From NCBI RefSeq assembly GCF_006345825.1, contig NZ_VCIX01000064.1, positions 320-42,221 of the forward strand: a stretch of 41,902 bases of DNA, in the 5' to 3' direction. Each line of letters opens with the position of its first letter. Positions within the stretch are counted from its first letter, which is position 1. Shown here piece by piece: positions 34,701 to 41,902 of the stretch. The notes under the pieces are model-generated. The model was not told the DNA's origin. It saw nothing but the letters and a program-made list of their open reading frames with translations, and did no database searches. Origin of the DNA: Paenibacillus paridis (GTDB lineage Bacteria > Bacillota > Bacilli > Paenibacillales > Paenibacillaceae). The translations under genes and the position numbers were made by a program.

Positions 34701-35109
34701 GAGCAACACGCTGAATCCGCGGATCAAGCTGACGAACACGGGCACTACCGCCATCAATATGTCCGACGTGAAGCTGCGTTATTATTACACGATTGATGGT
34801 GAGGTCGCCCAGAGCTTTTTCTGTGACTGGTCGCATGTGGGCAGCAGCAACGTAACGGGGACCTTCGTCAAATTGGCGGCTCCTCTGACTGGGGCCGACC
34901 ATTATCTGGAGATCGGCTTTACGAGCGGAGCCGGAAGCTTGGCTGCGGGAGCAAGTATAGAGCTTCAGATCCGCGTGTCCAAGACCGATTGGACGAACTA
35001 TACGCAGACGGGTGACTACTCCTTCGATTCGACCCACACGGCTTATGCGGATTGGAGCAAAACGACTGGCTACATCGCTGGCGCTCTCCAATGGGGAACG
35101 GAGCCCTGA
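31762..35109 (+). CDS. Secreted modular GH9 glucanase with X2 and CBM3 modules (1115 aa)
   Basis: Signal peptide at about residues 1-28 (ending TTNAA). A jelly-roll module follows (about 30-212), then a CelD_N immunoglobulin-like domain (about 216-312; IKVNQVGYPVDGIKQAL) and the GH9 alpha/alpha-barrel (about 320-770). The last has catalytic Asp375 and Asp378 in WYDAGDKGKYV and the general acid Glu754 in TTNEHTVYWNSG. Two X2 modules (about 776-869, 870-963) and a C-terminal CBM3 (about 965-1115; IKVQQYNSTTAATSNTLNPR) bind polysaccharide such as crystalline cellulose. In typical GH9 cellulases the sequence after GYG contains PHHR; here it reads GYGDNSVKYPFSIMYR, so an active-site His/Arg pair is changed and specificity may differ, for instance another beta-glucan. 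GGAGGAGAGG lies just before ATG 31762. Single gene, ended by the terminator at 35250. Confidence 0.9.
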   Translation: MRKKVSLILSITMFVTILFSNPITTNAATPEAPAGWRNLLDYKIFSNITDGWAGDSGFGLETVDSKLPIDPTVTYNGLPSLLLNTKTPTSPSWFNALITVAGWKAYDFTSYHPNGFLEFNIKGNAGGESFLIGFKDRVFERAAGNEITTTVDIKTYTNITTSWTHVKIPLKDVIQVSQGIDRTSIDSLSIKNNGFQPLKVWFNDIRVTSPDKEKEYAPIKVNQVGYPVDGIKQALVTGFEDVLTVDEGTPFNVVNATTNATAFSGTLVLTDNYEAIDSGERIFTADFTNFTVPGKYYVAVQGVQNSPKFSIGSANDIYEPFLVDVSRYFYHQRTGINITSPYTQNYQRTDFTPDTAVPLMSNPSIKKDVSKGWYDAGDKGKYVNAGAKALSDLFWAYEVMPEKFTDNQFNIPESGNGIPDILDESRWELEWMLKMQDAASGGFYARVTFQDDDNMVDRQIIDKDTVSSRTAIKTTADTATAAGVLAHAYLIYQNIDPTFAQQCLNAAVAAWGYLEAHPENIRTPNTGRWPYDVTDDAANRLWAAGSLYRSTGDVKYNNYFLANYTNMAIFFEDTLDFASSWANTWNTGFFSYMKAANKSSAVVSWYTTKFQQWFNDKVTRYNESSWKSIVKDGNYYWGITMQYADTPMEMIIGTKLLGTYESNRAIINKVTYSQLDWILGQNPVGVSFVSGYGDNSVKYPFSIMYRTDGLPGVPKGFLVGGPNKYSNDEAVGNQISRFAAKNYHDNFQEWTTNEHTVYWNSGLVFVAAYATGNSNNSTISPTSAAFDKKTAMQVNIPVTLTLNGNTFSGIKNGTASLVAGTDYTVSGNTVTLQKTYLAQQPVGTTNLTFQFNAGSSAALSIAVTDSSVTNSTINPTSVTFDKNTAIQANVPVTLTLNGNTFSGIKNGTATLVAGTDYTVSGTSVTIQKAYLAAQPVGTTTLTFNFSAGANATLAVTVINTTSSGSGSIKVQQYNSTTAATSNTLNPRIKLTNTGTTAINMSDVKLRYYYTIDGEVAQSFFCDWSHVGSSNVTGTFVKLAAPLTGADHYLEIGFTSGAGSLAAGASIELQIRVSKTDWTNYTQTGDYSFDSTHTAYADWSKTTGYIAGALQWGTEP
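34087..34650 (+). repeat. Tandem X2 module repeat in the GH9 gene
   Basis: Two copies 282 bp apart (94 codons), starting at 34087 and 34369, encode NSTISPTS and NSTINPTS openings and the shared LTLNGNTFSGIKNGTA core. DNA identity is high in the core. Confidence 0.8.
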
Positions 35110-35249
35110 ATAGCGTAAGGATGAAATGTTGTGGAGCGGGTGGGAGCTTCTCCGAGTTTGGTGGTTGGCATGTCCACTCGAATTCATCATAATAATTTAT
35201 TGGAATGATTGCAGTATATGATTATTATGGATTGAAAACGAAAAGAATC

Positions 35250-35290
35250 TGGGTCGCTCTGAAGCTTGATATCAGAACGACCCATTTTTT
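35250..35290 (+). terminator. Terminator of the GH9 gene
   Basis: TGGGTCG and TCTGA pair with TCAGA and CGACCCA, followed by TTTTTT; 141 bp after the stop codon. Confidence 0.9.
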
Positions 35291-35299
35291 GTGTGGTGG

Positions 35300-35627
35300 C
35301 AACTGAGACATAATAAAGAGAAATGGAGAGCCATCCCATTATAGAGTTGTAATTATGTTTCATAATTAAGATAGCTCTTTATTTAGTGAATTCCAAAAAG
35401 CAATAAATACCTAAAAACATCGCATAAAATAAAATCTGTTCCTGACACAATCGTTGTACATTTCGAGGGAGGAGACACCCCTGTTCCCCACCGAACAGAA
35501 CAGTGGATATAAAAAAGATGACCCCGTAAATTTAAGGGTCATCTCTTGGTATCTTAACTCCGCTATAGTTAGTTTAAATAATCATCAATTCGATTAAGTG
35601 TTCAGCTCAGCCTAAATAAAAAATAAA
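35300..35627. other. AT-rich intergenic region with several hairpins and possible mobile-element scraps
   Basis: No gene is visible. TAATTATG / CATAATTA around 35350-35370 and a second hairpin at 35517-35543 are present. The stretch GAGGAGACACCCCTGTTCCCC at 35469-35489 resembles sequences that accompany REP-type elements in Bacillota, a resemblance from memory only. The region ends with the helD promoter. Confidence 0.4.
35517..35543 (-). terminator. Terminator-like hairpin oriented to the minus strand
   Basis: GATGACCC and GGGTCATC form an 8-bp stem with an 11-nt loop. On the minus strand it is followed by TTTTTTAT, the orientation of a terminator, but no minus-strand gene precedes it. A gene lost from this spot, or an element end, could explain it. 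Confidence 0.55.
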
Positions 35628-35656
35628 TTGAACACAAATTAACGCTATGATATAAT
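35628..35656 (+). promoter_or_regulatory. Promoter of the helD gene
   Basis: TTGAAC (35628-35633), exactly 17 bp, TATAAT (35651-35656). Transcription should begin near 35663, giving a leader of about 125 nt that includes the inverted repeat at 35668-35741. Confidence 0.7.
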
Positions 35657-35667
35657 CGTTAGCGTAA

Positions 35668-35741
35668 TTGACAAATTAAAATATAAGTGTACTAATTATT
35701 ACTCCTAATTTAATTGTACATCTGCCACTTTAATTTGTCAA
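35668..35741 (+). repeat. 13-bp inverted repeat in the helD leader, attenuator-like
   Basis: TTGACAAATTAAA (35668-35680) is the exact reverse complement of TTTAATTTGTCAA (35729-35741). Inner TGTAC / GTACA also pair. The second arm is followed by TGCTCTTTTTTG, so RNA from the promoter at 35628 could form a terminator-like stem before the ribosome binding site at 35771. A small inverted-repeat element is the alternative. Confidence 0.6.
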
Positions 35742-35786
35742 TGCTCTTTTTTGTTCCAGAAAACGGAAAAAGGAGTGTGTTCAGAA

Positions 35787-38198
35787 GTGATGGATAGAAT
35801 GGATTGGCAGCAGGAACAGGAACGGCTGGAACGGGTCAGGAACAAGCTGAAGGAGAGGATCGCTGAGTTGGAGCCGGAGGTGGCGGGGCTGCACGATCAG
35901 GCTACGGACATCCGCAAGCGGTTTTGGGAAGAAGTTACGATTAACACAAGCACTTACGAAGATTTCGAGGAGTCCTTCTACACGATAAATCAACAGTCCG
36001 CGATATTGGCGGAACGGGAACGTGGCCATAAGCTGTTAACACAGCAATGGAAAAGCATGAACCGTCTGCTCCCGTCTCCTTATTTTGGACGCATAGACTT
36101 TCAGGAGGATGGCCTGGATTTCGGTGAGCAGATCTATATAGGCGTGTCCTCTTTCCTTGATGAAGAGGGATTGAGCTTTCTGATTTATGACTGGCGTACG
36201 CCTATTGCTAGCCTGTACTACGATCACTCTCCGGGCCTAGCGTCTTATGTTACACCGGCCGGACGAATCGCAGGAACGATGGAGCTTAAACGACAGTTTC
36301 AGATTCAGAACGGGCAAATCCGCAACATGTTTGACGCGAACGATACGATCGGAGATGAGTTGCTGCAGCAAGTGCTCGGCAAGGGTGCGGACTCGCAAAT
36401 GAAGAGTATCGTGGCAACTATCCAGAAGGAACAAAATGCCATCATCCGCAATGACACAAGTCGGATGCTAATTGTACAAGGAGCGGCTGGCAGTGGCAAG
36501 ACTTCCGCGGCATTGCAGCGAGTGGCGTACTTGCTTTACAAACACCGCCAGACGATCAGGGCTGATCAGATCGTTCTTTTCTCACCGAATCCGATGTTTA
36601 GCAGTTATATATCAACCGTCCTTCCGGAGCTTGGAGAAGAGAATATCCAGCAGACGACTTTTCAGGAATATGTCGACTATTGGTTAGGTTCTTCGTTACG
36701 CGCGGAGGATCCCTTAGATCAGATTGAATATGTACTGACTGCTCAAGGAGAACCGGAGTACGAGGCCCGTATTCAGGGGATCGAATATAAGGCTTCCGAG
36801 TCTTTCCTGCAAGCCCTGCAGAACTATGGATTATGGTTAGGAAGGGAAGGCATGCGATTCAATGCAATTCGGTTTCGGGACCGCGATTTGATTACCGCGG
36901 AGCGAATGAGAGCGGAATTTTATAATTATGACCGTTCCTTGCCGTTGCTCAACCGTATTATTCTCTTGCAGGAGTGGCTGCTGAATAAGCTTGCTTCGCT
37001 GGAACGCATGGAACGGGACGCGCCATGGGTAGAGGATGAATTGAACTATCTGGACACCGAACAGTATGCGGAAGTTTTCGATATGCTGCATAAAGATCGG
37101 GAAGTATTAGACATTGCTGAACAATTCGCCACAGTTCGCGAGAAAATGACCAACAAGCGACGAGAAGATGAAAGTGATTTTGACTTCTCTCGGAAGGAGG
37201 AGGGGCTGTTCCGCCGAAGGATCGTGAAAGAAAGCTTTATACCGTTAAAGAAAAGTGTAAAGAAACTTTCGTTTGTAGATGTCATAGGCATATATAGCGA
37301 ATTGTTTGCGGACGAAGCCTCTTATCGGGAGAAAACGAGCGGGGCCGTGTTCCCGCCGCTGTGGCTTGAAATATGCAGGCAAACCAAGGAAAAGCTGCTT
37401 CGGAACGAGTTGTTCCATGAGGATGCAACTCCTTATTTGTATGTAAAAGAGCTGATCCAAGGCGTACGTACAAATACGGAAATCCGCTACGTCTTCGTTG
37501 ATGAGGGTCAGGATTATTCTTCGTTTCAATATGAATATCTGAAAAAACTGTTTCCTCGTGCCCGAATGACGGTGCTTGGTGACTTTGGGCAAGCGATCTT
37601 CATGCAGGCTACAAGCTTGGCCGCATCCGATTCGCCGCTGATTCGCCTTTTTGGAGAGACAGAGACAAGCTTAGTCTCCTTGGTACGCAGTTATCGTTCA
37701 ACCAAGCAGATTGTTGAATTTACGAAATCGATGCTTCCAGGCGGAGAAGAAATTGTGCCGTTTGAAAGGGGAGGCCAAAAGCCGCTTCTGACGAGACTTG
37801 ACGGCAAGGAAAAGCGTGATAGGCAAATCGTGGCAGATATCGCGGCGCTGAAGGCTGAGGGCTTCGATTCCATCGCCGTCATTACAAAGACCGCAGCCGA
37901 AAGCCGGGATGCCCATGAAAGGTTACGGATCCAAGGTGGCGAAGCTCAGCAGCTCATGACGAAGGAGACAATGGGCTTTGAAAAAGGAGTAATGATCATT
38001 CCTGTGTATCTCGCCAAGGGTGTCGAGTTCGATGCAGTTTTGGTCTACGATGCTTCACCCGAAGCCTATGGCCAGGAAAGCGAGCGAAAGCTTCTTTATA
38101 CGGCGTGTACGCGGGCCATGCACCGGCTTCACCTTTATACGACGGGCGACTGGTCGCCGTTCGTGAAGGCATTGCCTACGAATTTGTACGAGAACTAA
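35787..38198 (+). CDS. helD: HelD, RNA polymerase recycling helicase-like ATPase (803 aa)
   Basis: A UvrD-like superfamily-1 ATPase that releases stalled RNA polymerase from DNA. It has an N-terminal coiled coil (about 5-60, LERVRNKLKERIAELEPEVA), Walker A GAAGSGKTS at about residue 232, Walker B VFVDEGQDYSSFQYEYL, VLGDFGQAIF, and motif VI-like LLYTACTRAMHRLHLY near the C-terminus. A DWRTPIASLYYD segment before the helicase core is typical of HelD. Length is close to B. subtilis HelD (about 774 aa). The start is uncertain: AGGAG at 35771-35775 lies 11 nt before GTG 35787 and 14 nt before ATG 35790. The leader contains a strong inverted repeat. It stands alone, ended by the hairpin at 38197. 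In some bacteria HelD proteins give rifamycin tolerance; that is not shown here. Confidence 0.92.
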   Translation: MMDRMDWQQEQERLERVRNKLKERIAELEPEVAGLHDQATDIRKRFWEEVTINTSTYEDFEESFYTINQQSAILAERERGHKLLTQQWKSMNRLLPSPYFGRIDFQEDGLDFGEQIYIGVSSFLDEEGLSFLIYDWRTPIASLYYDHSPGLASYVTPAGRIAGTMELKRQFQIQNGQIRNMFDANDTIGDELLQQVLGKGADSQMKSIVATIQKEQNAIIRNDTSRMLIVQGAAGSGKTSAALQRVAYLLYKHRQTIRADQIVLFSPNPMFSSYISTVLPELGEENIQQTTFQEYVDYWLGSSLRAEDPLDQIEYVLTAQGEPEYEARIQGIEYKASESFLQALQNYGLWLGREGMRFNAIRFRDRDLITAERMRAEFYNYDRSLPLLNRIILLQEWLLNKLASLERMERDAPWVEDELNYLDTEQYAEVFDMLHKDREVLDIAEQFATVREKMTNKRREDESDFDFSRKEEGLFRRRIVKESFIPLKKSVKKLSFVDVIGIYSELFADEASYREKTSGAVFPPLWLEICRQTKEKLLRNELFHEDATPYLYVKELIQGVRTNTEIRYVFVDEGQDYSSFQYEYLKKLFPRARMTVLGDFGQAIFMQATSLAASDSPLIRLFGETETSLVSLVRSYRSTKQIVEFTKSMLPGGEEIVPFERGGQKPLLTRLDGKEKRDRQIVADIAALKAEGFDSIAVITKTAAESRDAHERLRIQGGEAQQLMTKETMGFEKGVMIIPVYLAKGVEFDAVLVYDASPEAYGQESERKLLYTACTRAMHRLHLYTTGDWSPFVKALPTNLYEN

Positions 38199-38224
38199 GG
38201 CCGCCAAAATGTGGCGCCTTTCTC
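38197..38224 (+). terminator. Terminator overlapping the helD stop codon
   Basis: AAGG and GCCA pair with TGGC and CCTT across one bulge, followed by TTCTC. Moderate strength. Confidence 0.6.
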
Positions 38225-38326
38225 AGTTAATTAGCAGGAAAGATTGGTTATAATCATCGTCTACCTTCATCTTTATGATAAAATTTAGCAAGGTATCCGA
38301 TGTGGTTTCGGAAATGGGGGGAGTGA

Positions 38327-38917
38327 GTGACAGCATCGCTTGATTGTTATCTCAATGAAAAGTTTCCGGGGCTGAAACTGGAATCTCCTTTGTTTTATAA
38401 CGCGGATATAGGCATTCGATTTGAGATTGGGAACCCGGACCCTTTGGTTTCTGATGAGAAATATAGGGAACAAGTTCGCTTTCGTACTACTCAACTATTT
38501 AAAAATGCGCATAGTGACAGTGATGAAATTTATATTGTTTTATTACGGGGAGTTAAAAGAAATAGGAAGCCTTTCAGGATAAACGTCTTTAACAAAGGCG
38601 TGAAAAGCAGTGGGATTTTGAAAAAACTCAGCTGCAGCAGCATCGAGATTTCTGATGAAGAGGACAATGAATGGGTTTCTTCCCGTTATGTGCTGAGTTG
38701 CAAAACATCAGATATTAAGCCTGCAATATTCCTTTTCTCGCAGTATAGGATCTTTTTTGTAAATATAACTCGTCATACGATTTTTTATTTATATGACAGT
38801 AGAGGCCTAGATCTCGTTTCAAACACGAAGGCTTCACTTCAGGACCTTTACATGAACTATAACCATTGGATTTTGGATTACGATAGAGAGAGTATTGACT
38901 CCATCTTTAAATCGTAG
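38327..38917 (+). CDS. DUF3885-domain protein (196 aa)
   Basis: Cytoplasmic protein of unknown function. The N-terminal LESPLFYNADIGIRFEIGNP and C-terminal YLYDSRGLDLVSNTKASLQD, YNHWILDYDRESIDSIF fit the DUF3885 family, as I recall it. There is no signal peptide, membrane segment or catalytic motif that I can see. The start is GTG 38327, with GGGGGGAG about 6 nt upstream. DUF3885 proteins occur mainly in Bacillota, often in small gene sets with immunity-like proteins, but no such neighbour is seen here. Base composition is lower in GC than in the carbohydrate genes. Confidence 0.75.
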   Translation: MTASLDCYLNEKFPGLKLESPLFYNADIGIRFEIGNPDPLVSDEKYREQVRFRTTQLFKNAHSDSDEIYIVLLRGVKRNRKPFRINVFNKGVKSSGILKKLSCSSIEISDEEDNEWVSSRYVLSCKTSDIKPAIFLFSQYRIFFVNITRHTIFYLYDSRGLDLVSNTKASLQDLYMNYNHWILDYDRESIDSIFKS

Positions 38918-38949
38918 GTTTTTTTACAATAAGCATTAGTTGAAAAGAG

Positions 38950-38985
38950 CAAGGAGCAGTTACTACGGTAGCTGCTTCTTGTCTT
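38950..38985 (+). terminator. Terminator of the DUF3885 gene
   Basis: CAAGGAGCAG pairs with CTGCTTCTTG with one G-T pair, around a loop with a further small stem, followed by TCTTT. Confidence 0.8.
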
Positions 38986-39109
38986 TGTTCACGGTGTTAA
39001 CAGTTCGAATAATGCGTTGAGTTTTTATTCCCAATATCGCATAATGACTCAAAAGATACAAAATGATTTTCATGAGGGAAAAATACAGCTAAGACGGGAG
39101 CCTATAACG

Positions 39110-39451
39110 ATGATATCTAGCAAAAAAAGTGCAGAACATTATATCTGGGGAGATCATTGTGACGGATGGCATTTAGTTAAACATCATAATTTAAGCGTAA
39201 TTCATGAAAGAATGCCAGCAAGTACTTCAGAGGTGAAGCATTATCATCAGCAATCGCTTCAATTTTTCTTTGTTTTGTCTGGTACTGCAACCATTGAAAT
39301 GGAGGGTAAAGAAATTGTTCTTCATCCACAAGAAGGAGTCGAGGTTCCTCCTCTAGTACATCATCAAATGTTCAATAAATCAGACCATGACATTGAATTT
39401 TTGGTTATTTCTCAGCCTATAAGCAAGGGAGATCGGATAGTTGTCGATTAA
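39110..39451 (+). CDS. Small cupin-domain protein (113 aa)
   Basis: A single cupin barrel: motif 1 around HYHQQSLQFFFVLSG and motif 2 around PPLVHHQMFN, with the His residues placed for a metal ion. The N-terminus (SAEHYIWGDHCDGWHLVKHH) matches small cupins common in Bacillota. ATG 39110 has GGGAG 9 nt upstream. An earlier ATG at 39047 lies in frame, but the extra residues do not look like this family. Such stand-alone cupins may act as isomerases, dioxygenases or sugar-binding proteins; the reaction is unknown. It is monocistronic, ended by the hairpin at 39530. Confidence 0.85.
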   Translation: MISSKKSAEHYIWGDHCDGWHLVKHHNLSVIHERMPASTSEVKHYHQQSLQFFFVLSGTATIEMEGKEIVLHPQEGVEVPPLVHHQMFNKSDHDIEFLVISQPISKGDRIVVD

Positions 39452-39529
39452 GTGTGCAGCCTCGTTCCTACATTTTGAAACGATTGAAACTGAATTGCAG
39501 AGGACTTCATAGATGCTTAAAAGTAATCG

Positions 39530-39573
39530 AAGAGGGTGTCCTAAAGCTTATGGCTTTAGAGAGGCCCTCTTTT
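39530..39573 (+). terminator. Terminator after the cupin gene
   Basis: AAGAGGG and CTAAAGC pair with GCTTTAG and CCCTCTT around a short loop, with TTTT after. It is 79 bp after the stop. Confidence 0.85.
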
Positions 39574-39686
39574 ACGTATTTTTGAAAAGCAGGCCTCTTG
39601 ATGCCAAAGAATCAATAAAGAGGATAAGCATTTCTTTGAAGATAAAAGAATCATAGTTGCATTAATATAATATGATAGTTTTGCTC

Positions 39687-39717
39687 AACCGCAAAGCCTA
39701 GGCTTTATGCGGTTTTT
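39687..39717. terminator. Second terminator-like hairpin
   Basis: AACCGCA and AAGCC pair with GGCTT and TGCGGTT, with TTT after. It lies upstream of the GLUG-protein promoter; no further gene between it and the first hairpin explains it. Confidence 0.7.
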
Positions 39718-39761
39718 CGATGTTTTTTGCTAAATTCTTTTATTATTCTTTTATTAGGCCG

Positions 39762-39770
39762 TGCTATAAT
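39762..39770 (+). promoter_or_regulatory. Extended -10 promoter of the GLUG protein gene
   Basis: TGCTATAAT is an extended -10 element, 42 bp before the start codon. The -35 region is T-rich and weak, as is usual for extended -10 promoters. Confidence 0.55.
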
Positions 39771-39811
39771 CAAATTAATAAATGGAAACAGATTACAGGG
39801 GAGGCAATGTC

Positions 39812-41902
39812 GTGTATAGCAAAAGATTACAGAAAATGACCGTTATGCTCATAATGGTCAGCCTCATAACGAGCATGTTCCTGACGATGGGAACTCCTAA
39901 TTCGGTATATGCAGAGGAGGATACGACTCTTTTTGCAGGCGGTGAGGGCACGCTTGAGAATCCTTTTAAAATAGCGACTGCAGACAACTTGAGAAATGTT
40001 TCGATCCCTGGACCGGGAGCGTACTTCCAGCAGGTTGCCAATATTGGCTTGACGGGCAATTGGACACCGATTGGCAGCTTTAGCGGTATTTATGACGGTG
40101 CTAGCTTTACGATTGAAAATCTTACTATTAGCTCCCCTGACTCTTTTATAGGGCTATTCTCAAATATAACGAGCGGTGCTGTTTTAGAAAATATGAGATT
40201 GGAAAGCTTTAATATTACCGCTACAGGAGACAACGCCTTTGTAGGCGGACTAGTCGGCATCATCAACGCGGGTGCAACGGTTAAAAATAGCAGCAGCAAT
40301 GGTGTTATCACTATTACTAATCTTAACATTGCAGGAGGCCTGACAGGCTATAATGGAGGGAATGTCATTAATAGTGAGAGCACAAGTACGATTAATAGCA
40401 GCAGTACGAGTTTTAGCGCTGGCAGCCTAATCGGCACGAACGCTGCGACAGGAATGATAAGCGGCAGCAAAGGCAGCGGATCTATTAACGCTCCTGACAG
40501 CTATAATGCTTATTTAGGTGGCTTGGTTGGATCAAATGGAGGAACGGTCAGCGCTACTACTAGCAGCAGCATGGTAACAGGTGGAGGAGCAGCCTCTGCG
40601 GGCGGTTTGGTCGGTTCAAATCTATCAGGCGGAACCGTTAATGACAGTTACAGCGCAGGCATTGTAAGCGGCAAGGGATCGGCAGTGGTTGGTGGTCTTA
40701 TTGGCAGAAATGCGGGCAATATAAACCGCAGCTACAGCACGGGCAATGCGCACGCTGGTTCACAAGGAATGGCAGGTGGCTTGGTCGGTTACAAGGCGAA
40801 TGGAAATATTATGAACAGCTTTAGCTGGGGGAATGCAAGCGGCGACGGGGCTGTATTTGTTGGCGGTCTGGTTGGCATGAATAACGGAGGAGATGTCAGC
40901 TACAGCTACAGCACAGGAAGCGCTAGCGGAGGTACCGATGCGAATGGCGGCCTGATTGGATTTAAGCAAGGGACGGGGACTGTTTCTAACAGCTATTATA
41001 ACAATGCGGCCGCTACAAGTTCTTATGGAGGAGTGGCTAAAAGCGCCACGGAGTTGAAACGGCAAACGACCTTCACAGGTTGGGATTTCAATGCGATTTG
41101 GAGGATTGCCGAGGATTACACATATCCCTCACTCCAATGGCAGCCTTATTCCGCTACTGAAATTACATTTATGGATCATAGGGACTTAACATGGGACAGT
41201 ATTAAGGGTGCGAACAGCGTTAAAGAAGCGGTGATAGAGGATCTTGTTCTTCCAACTTCTGGTGCAGCTGGATCTACGATTACATGGAGTGTACCTAGCG
41301 GTGTCGGACTAATTGATACGAGCACAGGCAAGGTGACTAGAGCTACCGACGACGACCATGCCGTAATATTGACGGCTGCGGTGAGTCGTTCTGGGGGACA
41401 AACGATATTAAAGGATTTTTCCTTAATCATTTTAGAAGCCCCGAACAACAAGCCTATCCGTCAGTCGAATGTAAATGAGACGGCGAATGCAACGGTATCG
41501 GTGAATACCCCATACGAGCTTAATCTCTCCGAAATCTTCGAAGATGCAGATGGAGATCCACTGAGCTATAAGGTATCGGTGAATGGTGCACAGGCGATAG
41601 CAGCGGATACGAGCTATACGTACACGCCGATTTCGGCAGGCTTAGTGACGCTGGTCTTCACAGCCAGCGATGAGGAAAGTGACTCTGATGACACGTATAC
41701 CGTGAGCTTGAGGGCGAACTCTGTACCAGTCCGCCAAGCGGACGTTAATGCAACGGATGAAGCGGTAGTTACGGTGAATACGCCATATACGCTTGACCTT
41801 TCTACTATTTTTGAAGATGCGGACAGCAATACGCTGAGCTACAAAGTTTCCGTGGATGGAGAAGCAGCGACGGCTGCCGCAGCAGCGTACACCTTTACGC
41901 CA
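39812..41902 (+). CDS. Secreted GLUG-repeat surface protein, 5' part (runs off the window)
   Basis: 697 codons are present and the frame is open to the last base. Start GTG 39812 has AGGGGAGG 7 nt upstream; the ATG at 39806 is in another frame and stops after about ten codons. Signal peptide at about 1-35 (LIMVSLITSMFLTMGTPNSV, cut before EEDTT). Residues about 40-430 hold a long row of GLUG-type repeats (GGLVGSNGGTVSAT, VGGLIGRNAGNINRSYSTG), which form a right-handed beta-solenoid in surface proteins. A module like the atrophied bacterial Ig fold follows (WSVPSGVGLIDTSTGKVTR). Then come tandem modules with VNTPYELNLSEIFEDADGDP and VNTPYTLDLSTIFEDADSNT, which continue beyond the window. Relatives usually end in SLH domains, but the end is not visible here. 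Presumed adhesin or wall-bound enzyme scaffold. Confidence 0.88.
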   Translation, partial: MYSKRLQKMTVMLIMVSLITSMFLTMGTPNSVYAEEDTTLFAGGEGTLENPFKIATADNLRNVSIPGPGAYFQQVANIGLTGNWTPIGSFSGIYDGASFTIENLTISSPDSFIGLFSNITSGAVLENMRLESFNITATGDNAFVGGLVGIINAGATVKNSSSNGVITITNLNIAGGLTGYNGGNVINSESTSTINSSSTSFSAGSLIGTNAATGMISGSKGSGSINAPDSYNAYLGGLVGSNGGTVSATTSSSMVTGGGAASAGGLVGSNLSGGTVNDSYSAGIVSGKGSAVVGGLIGRNAGNINRSYSTGNAHAGSQGMAGGLVGYKANGNIMNSFSWGNASGDGAVFVGGLVGMNNGGDVSYSYSTGSASGGTDANGGLIGFKQGTGTVSNSYYNNAAATSSYGGVAKSATELKRQTTFTGWDFNAIWRIAEDYTYPSLQWQPYSATEITFMDHRDLTWDSIKGANSVKEAVIEDLVLPTSGAAGSTITWSVPSGVGLIDTSTGKVTRATDDDHAVILTAAVSRSGGQTILKDFSLIILEAPNNKPIRQSNVNETANATVSVNTPYELNLSEIFEDADGDPLSYKVSVNGAQAIAADTSYTYTPISAGLVTLVFTASDEESDSDDTYTVSLRANSVPVRQADVNATDEAVVTVNTPYTLDLSTIFEDADSNTLSYKVSVDGEAATAAAAAYTFTP
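41501..41902 (+). repeat. Tandem 273-bp repeat in the GLUG protein gene
   Basis: GTGAATAC at 41501 and 41774 starts matching segments 273 bp (91 codons) apart. The repeat continues past the window end, so the array is longer than shown. Confidence 0.75.

Noticed and set aside
39473..39492. Possible cre box TTGAAACGATTGAAACT before the GLUG gene
   Set aside because: The fixed CG is one base out of place relative to the consensus, and the terminator at 39530 separates it from the promoter.
1..41902. tRNA, rRNA, CRISPR arrays, prophage genes, toxin-antitoxin pairs
   Set aside because: No cloverleaf-like CCA ends, ribosomal RNA segments, regularly spaced short repeats or phage/defence genes were seen. 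The regular repeats present are all coding repeats in surface or secreted proteins.

Overview
The window looks like chromosomal DNA of a Paenibacillaceae bacterium (Paenibacillus, Cohnella or a close relative). This is inferred from S-layer-homology (SLH) surface proteins, YesM/YesN-type two-component systems next to LplB/YtcP/YtcQ-type sugar transporters, very long secreted glycan-active proteins, strong AGGAGG-type ribosome binding sites and cre boxes of the Bacillota CcpA type. I see no rRNA, tRNA, CRISPR array or intact insertion sequence. Both window edges cut through genes for large secreted repeat proteins.

Layout. (1) 1-4013: the 3' end of an SLH-anchored surface protein, then a MalT-like LuxR regulator. 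(2) 4069-5047: a graveyard of gene pieces. The recognisable ones are a broken TnsA (Tn7-type transposition endonuclease), an SLH-domain scrap and the tail of an IS1182-like transposase. (3) 5184-20265: a glycan-use locus. A GH32-like enzyme and a GntR/LacI-type regulator lie on the minus strand. Divergent from them on the plus strand are a GH38 alpha-mannosidase, two ABC permeases, a solute-binding lipoprotein and a 1723-residue secreted tandem beta-helix (GH55-like) protein. Related GGTATAT-GGTAT sequences lie before the GH32-like, regulator and GH38 genes and are the likely operators. (4) 20733-22751: a methyl-accepting chemotaxis protein. (5) 23182-26051, minus strand: an ABC exporter module made of a fusion of a degenerate ABC ATPase to a LytTR DNA-binding domain, an ATPase, an ABC-2 permease and an unannotated-looking 35-residue membrane peptide. 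(6) 26311-31554: a YesM/YesN two-component system with a solute-binding lipoprotein but no permeases. (7) 31650-35290: a secreted modular GH9 glucanase (CelD_N, GH9, two X2, CBM3). (8) 35628-41902: HelD, a DUF3885 protein, a small cupin, and the 5' part of a GLUG-repeat surface protein.

How it fits together. Most of the window serves sensing, import and breakdown of plant or microbial polysaccharides. Sequences that match the CcpA cre consensus exactly lie before the beta-helix protein, the chemotaxis receptor, the YesM operon and the GH9 gene, which suggests that glucose repression ties these units together. The least conventional features are the ABC-like/LytTR fusion module with its micropeptide, the structured T-box-like leader before the beta-helix gene, the TnsA/SLH/transposase mosaic, and the 13-bp inverted repeat in the helD leader. 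All calls come from reading the sequence; no database search was run.
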